DNA of 64,000 nt from NCBI RefSeq assembly GCF_016907755.1, contig NZ_JAFBCN010000001.1, positions 434,001 to 498,000 on the forward strand, read 5' to 3'. Both the position numbers and the translations under genes were made by a program. A model generated the notes under the pieces. It did not search any database and had not been told where the DNA came from. It saw nothing but the letters and a program-made list of their open reading frames with translations. Below, piece by piece: positions 57,412 through 64,000 of this stretch (within the stretch, counting starts at the first letter, position 1; each line of letters begins with the position of its first letter). This DNA is from Cellulosimicrobium cellulans (GTDB taxonomy: Bacteria > Actinomycetota > Actinomycetes > Actinomycetales > Cellulomonadaceae).

Positions 57412-58580
57412 AAGCGGTCGAAGAACGACCGCAGCTCGTGGGCGTAGACCTCGGGCTGCTCGAACGGGGCGAAGTGGCCCCCGCGCGGTGGCTCGGTCGC
57501 GTACACGGTGTTCGCGACGCGGTCGAGCCACGCGCGGGGCGGGCGGACGACGTCGCCGGCGAACACGGAGAACCCGGACGGGACGTCGACGTAGCGGGCG
57601 AGCTGCTCGCGGGGGATCGCGGCGTTCGCGCGGTAGGCGCGGACGCCGGCCCCGACGTTGCCGGCCGCCCAGTGCTCGGTGAGGAGGGCGAGGACCTCGT
57701 CCCGCGTGTACACCGACTCGAGGTCGCCGTCGCAGTCGCTCCACGACCGCAGCTTCTCGACGACCCATGCCGCGAGCCCGGCGGGGGAGTCCATGAGTCC
57801 GACCGCGAGCGACTGCGGCTTGGTGCTCTGCACCGCCGCGTAGCCGCCCTCGGCGGTGCGCCACCGCGTGCTCTCGTCGAGCCAGTCGCGCTCCGGGGGC
57901 GTGAGGGACGCGGGGTCGCCCGTGAACAGGGGAAGCCCGGCGTCGGTGCGGTGCACGGCGATCACCCGGTCGGGGAAGTCGAGCGCGAGGAACCGCGCGA
58001 CGTGGCTGCCCATGTCACCGCCCGCGACGAGGAAGCGGTCGTAGCCGAGGGCGGTCATGAGCTCGGCCCACAGGGCGGCGACCGTGCGGTTGTCCGGGGT
58101 CGGGCCGGAGGGGGCGTCGGAGAAGCCGAAGCCAGGCATGTCGGGGACGACGAGGTCGAAGGTGCGCTGCGCCGGGCCGCCCGGGGCCGCGGGGTCGCCC
58201 GGGTCGGTCAGGAGCGGCACGACCTTGCGGTACCGCCACGCGGAGTCCGGCCAGCCGTGCGCGAGCAGGAGCGGGAGCGGGGGCGCATCCCCCGGTCGCG
58301 GGGTCGCGAGCGCGTGGAGGAGGTGGACGCGGGTCCCGTCGATCGTCGCGCGCCGGCTCGGGAGCGCGGAGAGCCGTGCCTGGTGCGCGGCGAAGTCGAA
58401 GCCGTCGGCCCAGTACGCGACCAGGTCGCGCAGGTACGCGACGTCCGTGCCGGCGTCCCACCCGAGCCCGTCCGGGGCGTCGACCCACCGGGTCGCGCGG
58501 AGGCGGGACCGGAGGTCCGCGACCACCGCCTCGGAGATCTGCGGGGTGTGGTCCTCCAGGTCGGTCACGAGGTGCGTCAT
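57408..58580 (-). CDS. Epoxide hydrolase (EPHX1-like, EHN domain + alpha/beta hydrolase)
   Basis: This 390-residue enzyme opens epoxides to diols. An EHN domain at the N-terminus (VVADLRSRLRATRWVDAPDG, then YLRDLVAYWADGFDFAAHQA) precedes an alpha/beta hydrolase with HGWPDSAW (oxyanion hole, 109-116), nucleophilic Asp189 in VAGGDMGSHVARF and the C-terminal His of PRGGHFAPFEQPE. Two lid tyrosines of the family are suggested by GGYAAVQSTKP and YRANAA regions. Physiological substrate unknown. It is divergent from the sulfatase gene. Confidence 0.9.
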   Translation of the reverse strand: MTHLVTDLEDHTPQISEAVVADLRSRLRATRWVDAPDGLGWDAGTDVAYLRDLVAYWADGFDFAAHQARLSALPSRRATIDGTRVHLLHALATPRPGDAPPLPLLLAHGWPDSAWRYRKVVPLLTDPGDPAAPGGPAQRTFDLVVPDMPGFGFSDAPSGPTPDNRTVAALWAELMTALGYDRFLVAGGDMGSHVARFLALDFPDRVIAVHRTDAGLPLFTGDPASLTPPERDWLDESTRWRTAEGGYAAVQSTKPQSLAVGLMDSPAGLAAWVVEKLRSWSDCDGDLESVYTRDEVLALLTEHWAAGNVGAGVRAYRANAAIPREQLARYVDVPSGFSVFAGDVVRPPRAWLDRVANTVYATEPPRGGHFAPFEQPEVYAHELRSFFDRF

Positions 58581-58737
58581 GCGTCCGAGGCTAGCCGCGC
58601 CCGCGGACCGCGGGAGCGACGTTCGCACGATCTGCGTGATGCCTTCCCCGTCGCGACGGACCTACCGTCGACGGGTCGTCGCGTCGCCGCCCACGCCCGC
58701 GCCGTCCGTGAGGTCCTGGACAGACAGGAGAGAGTCG

Positions 58738-61104
58738 ATGAGTGACGAGCCCCGCCGGACGGTCGTCGGGCCGCCGCTGCCCGCCGAGCGGTCCCTGCCG
58801 TTCCCGCCCCGCCGGTCCGGGAGCGTCGCCGGGCGGACGATCCAGGAGTCCACGTACTCCCCGCGCCCGCCGGAGCGGCACCTGCCCCCGGACGCGCCGA
58901 ACGTCGTCGTGATCCTCATCGACGACGCCGGTCCCGCGCTCCCGACGACGCTCGGCGGCGCGGTGCGGACGCCGACTCTCGACCGGGTCCGCGCGAACGG
59001 CGTCGGGTACAACCGGTTCCACACGACCGCGATGTGCTCCCCGACGCGCGCGTCGCTGCTCACCGGGCGCAACCACCACCGGGTCGGCAACGGGCAGATC
59101 GCGGAGCTCGCGAACGACTGGGACGGGTACTCGGGGCACATCCCGAAGAGCAGCGCGACGATCGCCGAGGTGCTGCGCCAGTACGGCTACGCGACCGGCG
59201 CGTGGGGCAAGTGGCACAACACGCCGGCGGAGGAGACGACGTCGTCCGGCCCGTTCGACCGCTGGCCCACCGGGTACGGGTTCGAGTACTTCTACGGCTT
59301 CCTCGCGGGCGAGGCGTCGCAGTACGAGCCGCACCTGGTGCGCAACACGACCCCGACGCTCCCGCCGAAGACCCCGGAGGAGGGGTATCACCTCAGCGAG
59401 GACATCGCCGACGACGCGATGCGCTGGCTGCGCGACCACAAGGCGAACGCGCCGGACAAGCCGTTCTTCGTCTACTGGGCCACCGGCGCGCTGCACGGGC
59501 CGCACCACATCATGAAGGAGTGGGCGGACAAGTACGCCGGGCAGTTCGACGACGGCTGGGACGCCTACCGGGAGCGGGCGCTCGCGGGCGCGAAGGCGGC
59601 GGGCTGGGTGCCCGACGACGCCGAGCTCACCCCCCGGCCCGAGAGCCTCGCCGGGTGGGACGAGATCCCCGACGACCAGAAGGCGTTCCAGGCGCGGCTC
59701 ATGGAGGTCGCCGCGGGGTTCGGCGAGCACGCGGACGTGCAGGCCGGGCGCCTGCTCGACGAGGTCGAGCGGCTCGGCTTCGCCGACAACACGATCGTCG
59801 TCTACATCTGGGGCGACAACGGCTCGTCGGGCGAGGGGCAGAACGGGACGATCAGCGAGCTGCTCGCGCAGAACGGCATCCCGTCGACGGTCGAGCAGCA
59901 CATCGCGGCCCTGGAGGAGCTCGGTGGTCTCGACGCGCTCGGCACGCCCGCGACGGACAACCAGTACCACGCCGCGTGGGCGTGGGCCGGCTCGTCGCCG
60001 TACCAGGGCATGAAGCTCCTCGCGTCCCACCTCGGCGGCACGCGGAACCCGATGTTCGTGAGCTGGCCCGGGCGCATCGAGCCCGACCGCGTGCCGCGGA
60101 CGCAGTTCCACCACGTCGTCGACCTCGTGCCGACGATCTACGAGATCGTCGGCATCTCCCACCCCGAGACCGTGAACGGCGTCCCGCAGGACCCGATCGA
60201 CGGGACGAGCTTCGCCTACTCGATCGACGACGCCGGGGCCGAGGGCCGCCGTCGGACGCAGTACTTCGAGATCATGGGCAGCCGCTCCATCTACGCCGAC
60301 GGCTGGATGGCCTCGGCGACCGGTCCGCGGCTCCCGTGGGTGCAGGGGATGCCGCCGGGGATCCAGACCTGGACCCCGGACCAGGACCCGTGGGAGCTGT
60401 ACCACCTGGACGAGGACTGGAGCCAGGCGCACGACCTCGCCGCCGAGCACCCCGAGAAGCTCGCCGAGCTCCGGGAGCTCTTCGCGATCGAGGCGGCCCG
60501 CAACGACGTCCTGCCCGTGGGTGGTGGCCTGTGGGTGGTCGCCATGCACCCCGAGGACCGGATCAGCCCGCCGTACACGGCGTGGGACTTCTCGGGCGAC
60601 ACGGTGCGCGTCCCGGAGTTCTGCGCCCCGGCGCTCGGCAACCGTCCCAACCGGGTCGAGATCCGGCTGTCCGTGCCCGACGCCGCGAACGGCATGCTCT
60701 ACAAGCTCGGCGGAGCGGGCGGCGGGCTCACGTGCTTCCTGCTCGACGGCGTGCTCACGTACGAGTACAACCTGTTCCTCATCCAGCGGACCGTGGTCCG
60801 GTCGAGCGCGCCGCTCGCGGCCGGCGACCACACGGTGGAGGTCGTGACGACGTACGTCGAGCCGCGGCCGGGCGGTCCGCTCGAGGTCGTCCTCCGGGTC
60901 GACGGCACCGACGTCGGCTCGGGCACGGTCCCGGTGAGCGCGCCGCTGCTGTTCTCCGCGAACGACTGCCTCGACGTCGGGCGCGCGTACGGCGGCGCGG
61001 TGTCGCGCGCGTACGCGGACCGCATGCCGTTCGCGCTCGACGGCCGCATCGACGCCGTGCACGTGGAGTACCTGCTGCCCGCGACCGACGGGGCGGACCG
61101 GTAG
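58738..61104 (+). CDS. Arylsulfatase-family sulfatase with extra C-terminal domain
   Basis: This 788-residue sulfatase has the formylglycine motif CSPTRASLLTGR with Cys100, metal ligands in ILIDDAG (61-65) and YIWGDNGSSGEGQNG, and His/Lys in GAWGKWHNTP. Such enzymes hydrolyse sulfate esters after Cys is converted to formylglycine. The C-terminal 190 residues (from DRISPPYTAWDFSGDTVRVP) form a beta-rich domain seen in long arylsulfatases. No signal peptide is seen, so it is probably cytoplasmic. No formylglycine-generating enzyme or anaerobic maturase gene is in the window. ATG 58738 has an AGGAGA ribosome binding site. Confidence 0.92.
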   Translation: MSDEPRRTVVGPPLPAERSLPFPPRRSGSVAGRTIQESTYSPRPPERHLPPDAPNVVVILIDDAGPALPTTLGGAVRTPTLDRVRANGVGYNRFHTTAMCSPTRASLLTGRNHHRVGNGQIAELANDWDGYSGHIPKSSATIAEVLRQYGYATGAWGKWHNTPAEETTSSGPFDRWPTGYGFEYFYGFLAGEASQYEPHLVRNTTPTLPPKTPEEGYHLSEDIADDAMRWLRDHKANAPDKPFFVYWATGALHGPHHIMKEWADKYAGQFDDGWDAYRERALAGAKAAGWVPDDAELTPRPESLAGWDEIPDDQKAFQARLMEVAAGFGEHADVQAGRLLDEVERLGFADNTIVVYIWGDNGSSGEGQNGTISELLAQNGIPSTVEQHIAALEELGGLDALGTPATDNQYHAAWAWAGSSPYQGMKLLASHLGGTRNPMFVSWPGRIEPDRVPRTQFHHVVDLVPTIYEIVGISHPETVNGVPQDPIDGTSFAYSIDDAGAEGRRRTQYFEIMGSRSIYADGWMASATGPRLPWVQGMPPGIQTWTPDQDPWELYHLDEDWSQAHDLAAEHPEKLAELRELFAIEAARNDVLPVGGGLWVVAMHPEDRISPPYTAWDFSGDTVRVPEFCAPALGNRPNRVEIRLSVPDAANGMLYKLGGAGGGLTCFLLDGVLTYEYNLFLIQRTVVRSSAPLAAGDHTVEVVTTYVEPRPGGPLEVVLRVDGTDVGSGTVPVSAPLLFSANDCLDVGRAYGGAVSRAYADRMPFALDGRIDAVHVEYLLPATDGADR

Positions 61105-61228
61105 CGGCGGTCGCCGCCGCCGGGCGTGAGTTCACTCGTTCTGGGTGAGGACGCGACCGTCGACCACGACGAGCCTGAGGACAGGCCCGCGCACGCCGCG
61201 CGGGGACGGACGCGGAGAGGACGCGACG

Positions 61229-61705
61229 ATGACGCAGGAACTCAGCGACGGGGTCGGGAGCGAGCTCGGCGACCTCGAGGAGAGCGGGCCGATCGACTTC
61301 CTGGTCATCGAGCTGCCGACGGACCGTGCGACGGGCGACGCCGCCTTCCCGCACCTCGTGGACCTCGTGGACCGCGGGATCATCCGCGTGCTCGACCTCG
61401 TCGTCGTGCGCCGGGAGGCCGACGGCAGCGTCGTCGGCCTCGGGCTCGAGGAGCTCGACGACGGGTCGACCGAGCTCGCGGTGTTCGAGGGGTCGCGGTC
61501 GGGCCTGCTCGGCGACGACGACCTCGACGAGGCCGCGAGCGCCGTCGAGCCCGGCATGACGGCCGTCGTGCTGGTCTACGAGAACGTCTGGGCGGCGCCC
61601 TTCGCGACCGCCCTGCGCCGCAACGGCGCCCAGCTCGTCGCGAGCGGGCGCATCCCGGTCCAGGCGCTGATCGCGTCGCTGGACGCCACCGAGCCGGACG
61701 CCTGA
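61229..61705 (+). CDS. DUF1269/DUF6325-family protein
   Basis: This 158-residue acidic protein has the pattern PIDFLVIELPTDRATGDAAF, then LVDLVDRGIIRVLDLVVVRR and VYENVWAAPFATALRRNGAQ. It resembles actinobacterial DUF6325 proteins that often neighbour SHOCT-domain genes, as here. Function unknown. ATG 61229 has a GGAGAGG ribosome binding site; the longer upstream frame is Arg/Thr-rich and unlikely to be translated. Confidence 0.78.
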   Translation: MTQELSDGVGSELGDLEESGPIDFLVIELPTDRATGDAAFPHLVDLVDRGIIRVLDLVVVRREADGSVVGLGLEELDDGSTELAVFEGSRSGLLGDDDLDEAASAVEPGMTAVVLVYENVWAAPFATALRRNGAQLVASGRIPVQALIASLDATEPDA

Positions 61706-61731
61706 TCCGGCCTGTCCCGTAGGAGGATCCC

Positions 61732-62055
61732 GTGCCTGGACTGATCCGCGGCGTCGCGCGCACCGCCGTCGTCGCCGGAACCGCGACCGCCGTCTCCAAC
61801 CGCGTCTCCCGCCGCCAGGCGGGGCGCTGGGCCGCGCAGGAGAGCGCTCAGGAGCCGCAGTACGCGGCACCTCCGCAGCAGTACGCGGCGCCGCAGCCGA
61901 CCTACTCTCCGCCCCCGGCGCCCTCCGCGCCCGCGGCGGCGCCGGACATGGACGCGCGCATCGCGCAGCTCACGCAGCTCGCCGCGCTGCGTGACCAGGG
62001 GGTGCTCAGCCCCGCGGAGTTCGAGGCGCAGAAGTCCCGCATCCTCGCGGACTGA
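61732..62055 (+). CDS. SHOCT-domain protein
   Basis: This 107-residue protein has an N-terminal segment with a short hydrophobic stretch (GVARTAVVAGTATAVSNRVS), a Gln/Tyr/Pro-rich linker with two QYAAP units and a C-terminal SHOCT motif (LTQLAALRDQGVLSPAEFEA, QKSRIL). SHOCT mediates oligomerisation. GTG 61732 has an AGGAGG ribosome binding site 6 bases upstream. It follows the DUF6325 gene and probably shares its transcript. Confidence 0.85.
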   Translation: MPGLIRGVARTAVVAGTATAVSNRVSRRQAGRWAAQESAQEPQYAAPPQQYAAPQPTYSPPPAPSAPAAAPDMDARIAQLTQLAALRDQGVLSPAEFEAQKSRILAD

Positions 62056-62147
62056 CGCGCGCCGTCCACCGTCCCGGGAGCGACGTCCGGGGCGGTGGAC
62101 CCACCCGTCGACCGAGCCGGACCTCCGGCGTGTCGGAAGGAACCAGC

Positions 62148-63518
62148 ATGACCGACGAGCAGCACGTCCTGCGCCCGACCTACACCCGACCCGGCGTGCG
62201 GGCGGTCGCGCCACGCTTCACCATGCCGGACGCGGAGATGGAGCCGACGTCCGCCTACCAGGTCGTCCACGACGAGGTGATGCTCGACGGCAACTCGCGC
62301 CTCAACCTCGCGACGTTCGTCGCGACGTGGATGGGCGACGAGGCGGACCGCCTCTACGCCGAGGTCTACGACAAGAACATGGTCGACAAGGACGAGTACC
62401 CGCGCACGGCGGCGGTCGAGGAGAACTGCTGGCGCATCCTCGGGTCGTTGTGGAACGTGCCGGACGTGCAGGACTGCATCGGCACGTCGACGATCGGGTC
62501 GTCCGAGGCGTGCATGCTCGGGGGCCTCGCGCTCAAGCGGCGCTGGCAGCTCGCGCGGCGGGCGGCGGGCAAGCCGGCGGACCGGCCGAACCTCATCATG
62601 AGCTCGGCCGTGCAGGTGTGCTGGGAGAAGTTCTGCAACTACTTCGAGGTGGAGGCGCGGTACGTGCCGATCTCGGAGGAGCACCCGTGCCTCGACGGCA
62701 GCGACCTCGAGAAGTACGTCGACGAGAACACGATCGGTGTCGTCGCCATCATGGGCGTGACGTACACGGGCATGTACGAGCCCGTGAAGGAGATCGCGGC
62801 CGTGCTCGACGCGCTCCAGGAGCGCACCGGCCTCGACGTCCCGATCCACGTCGACGGCGCGTCCGGCGCCATGATCGCGCCGTTCCTCCAGCCGGAGATC
62901 GAGTGGGACTTCCGCCTGGAGCGCGTGCACTCGATCAGCACGTCGGGGCACAAGTACGGGCTCGTGTACCCCGGGGTCGGCTGGGTCGTGTGGCGCACGC
63001 TCGACGCGCTGCCCGAGGAGCTGGTCTTCCGGGTGAGCTACCTCGGCGGGAACATGCCGACGCTCGCCCTCAACTTCTCGCGCCCGGGCGCCCAGGTGCT
63101 GCTCCAGTACTTCCAGTTCCTGCGGCTGGGCCGGGAGGGCTACACCGCGATCCAGCAGGAGTGCCAGGACGTCGCCAAGTACCTCGCGCACGGGATCGAG
63201 GAGATCGGCGCCTTCGACCTGTGGAACGACGGGTCGGACATCCCGGTGTTCGCGTGGCGGCTCAAGCCGGGCCACACGGAGAACTGGGACCTCTACCACC
63301 TCTCGGACCGGCTGCGCATGAAGGGCTGGCTGGTCCCCGCCTACCCGATGCCCGACGACCTCGCGGACCTCACCGTGCAGCGGATCGTCGTGCGCAACGG
63401 CGTGAGCCGCGACCTCGCCGACGACCTCCTGGAGGACATCCGGGTCGAGACGGAGTGGCTCGACGGGCTCACGTCGCCCATGCCCGCCGAGGGCAAGCGC
63501 TCGGGCTTCCACCACTGA
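62148..63518 (+). CDS. gadB: Glutamate decarboxylase
   Basis: This 456-residue PLP enzyme converts L-glutamate to GABA and CO2, consuming a proton. The PLP lysine is Lys269 in HSISTSGHKYGLVYPGVGW; the substrate/PLP motifs TSTIGSSEACMLGGLA and HVDGASGAMIAPF are intact. Length and C-terminal tail (KRSGFHH, His pair that closes the active site at neutral pH in E. coli GadB) are typical of acid-resistance GADs. ATG 62148 has a GGAAGG ribosome binding site. No glutamate/GABA antiporter gadC is adjacent; a multi-TM protein follows. Confidence 0.96.
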   Translation: MTDEQHVLRPTYTRPGVRAVAPRFTMPDAEMEPTSAYQVVHDEVMLDGNSRLNLATFVATWMGDEADRLYAEVYDKNMVDKDEYPRTAAVEENCWRILGSLWNVPDVQDCIGTSTIGSSEACMLGGLALKRRWQLARRAAGKPADRPNLIMSSAVQVCWEKFCNYFEVEARYVPISEEHPCLDGSDLEKYVDENTIGVVAIMGVTYTGMYEPVKEIAAVLDALQERTGLDVPIHVDGASGAMIAPFLQPEIEWDFRLERVHSISTSGHKYGLVYPGVGWVVWRTLDALPEELVFRVSYLGGNMPTLALNFSRPGAQVLLQYFQFLRLGREGYTAIQQECQDVAKYLAHGIEEIGAFDLWNDGSDIPVFAWRLKPGHTENWDLYHLSDRLRMKGWLVPAYPMPDDLADLTVQRIVVRNGVSRDLADDLLEDIRVETEWLDGLTSPMPAEGKRSGFHH

Positions 63519-63523
63519 CGGTC

Positions 63524-64000
63524 GTGGACCGGCGGGAGCGTCGTCTGCGGCGCGAGGCGTGGGGGTTCGCGGTCGGGTCGCTGTGCTTCCTCGTCGGGGC
63601 GCTCCCGCCCTACGCCGACGCCGTGGGCGCGGTCGCCACGAACGTCACGTTCGTCGTCGGCGCGGTGTTCTTCACCGCCGCCGCGTTCGTGCAGCTCGGC
63701 CTCAGCGGGCGGCGCCCGCCGCGCGCCGGGACGCACCCGGCCGACCGCTGGGACTGGTGGGCGGCGGCCGTCCAGCTCGTCGGGACGCTGTGCTTCAACG
63801 TGAGCACGACGGCGGCCCTCGTCGCGGCGGTCGACGACCCGGCGGCGCTCGGCGCGGGCTGGAAGCCGGACGCCTACGGCTCCGTGGCGTTCCTCGTCTC
63901 GTCCGCGTTCGCCGTCGTGGCGACGCGCGACCGGGGTCACCTGTGGGACGTCGACGCCCGTACCTGGCACGGCACGTGGCTCAACCTGGTCGGCTCCGTC
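63524..64000 (+). CDS. Multi-TM membrane protein (YrhK-like), partial at the window end
   Basis: An open frame from GTG 63524, five bases after the gadB stop, reaches the window edge (159 codons). It has a basic start (VDRRERRLRREAWG) and at least four hydrophobic segments (FAVGSLCFLVGALPPYADAV, NVTFVVGAVFFTAAAFVQLG, AAAVQLVGTLCFNVST, YGSVAFLVSSAFAVVA). It resembles YrhK-type membrane proteins, but the family is uncertain because the gene is truncated. Tight spacing suggests cotranscription with gadB. Confidence 0.7.
   Translation, partial: MDRRERRLRREAWGFAVGSLCFLVGALPPYADAVGAVATNVTFVVGAVFFTAAAFVQLGLSGRRPPRAGTHPADRWDWWAAAVQLVGTLCFNVSTTAALVAAVDDPAALGAGWKPDAYGSVAFLVSSAFAVVATRDRGHLWDVDARTWHGTWLNLVGSV

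Overview
The window is about 64 kb of very GC-rich chromosomal DNA. Coding density is high, many starts are GTG, and start/stop overlaps of the ATGA/GTGA type are common. Codon use, a DtxR-type iron regulator, DUF2510 and SHOCT proteins, several LacI-family regulators and a large secreted GH81 beta-1,3-glucanase point to an actinobacterium of the order Micrococcales. A Cellulosimicrobium-like member of the Promicromonosporaceae is my best guess; this is inference, since no rRNA gene lies in the window. I see no tRNA or rRNA gene, CRISPR array, prophage or transposase.

Layout. 1-15 kb holds housekeeping and stress genes: an MFS exporter behind CsoR-like palindromes, clpX, a P2-like P-type ATPase, a ZapE-type ATPase, a PadR-controlled membrane protein, the iron regulator dtxR, sodA behind a promoter with the 19-bp spacer typical of MerR-family control, arfB and small VOC proteins. 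15.2-32.1 kb is a compact natural-product-like gene cluster. Fourteen plus-strand genes are almost all joined by 4-base overlaps: a fatty acyl-AMP ligase, two acyl carrier proteins, a KAS III-like enzyme and a second KAS-like protein lacking the cysteine, an ATP-grasp ligase, a BtrK/VinO-like PLP decarboxylase, an acyl-CoA dehydrogenase with a truncated partner, a MATE exporter, a glycosyltransferase-like protein, a HAD phosphatase, a Sfp-type phosphopantetheinyl transferase and a free-standing condensation domain. A convergent thioesterase lies at the end and a divergent LuxR-type regulator at the start.

The working model for this cluster is inference. FAAL loads an acyl chain on one ACP, the ATP-grasp enzyme places an amino acid on the other, the decarboxylase converts it to an amine while it is tethered (as in butirosin or vicenistatin starter biosynthesis), and the condensation or KAS-like acyltransferases join the two parts. 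The dehydrogenase, glycosyltransferase and HAD enzyme tailor the product and the MATE pump exports it. I do not recognise this exact combination.

32-43 kb carries lysG/lysE, a methyltransferase, an MBL-fold protein, a LacI regulator and a 1,681-residue GH81 enzyme with an inserted CBM66-like domain. 43-64 kb carries glutaminase with an MFS exporter, YihY and AI-2E-type membrane proteins, a LacI regulator with tandem operators, a lone sugar-binding lipoprotein, a GH31 glycosidase, a LAL-type LuxR regulator, an epoxide hydrolase, a sulfatase and glutamate decarboxylase.

Two families of dispersed palindromic repeats run through the window. One is 81 bp long (three copies, one inside the PPTase gene and exactly 27 codons long). 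The other is 56 bp long (two clear copies plus one diverged, one inside the glycosyltransferase-like gene).
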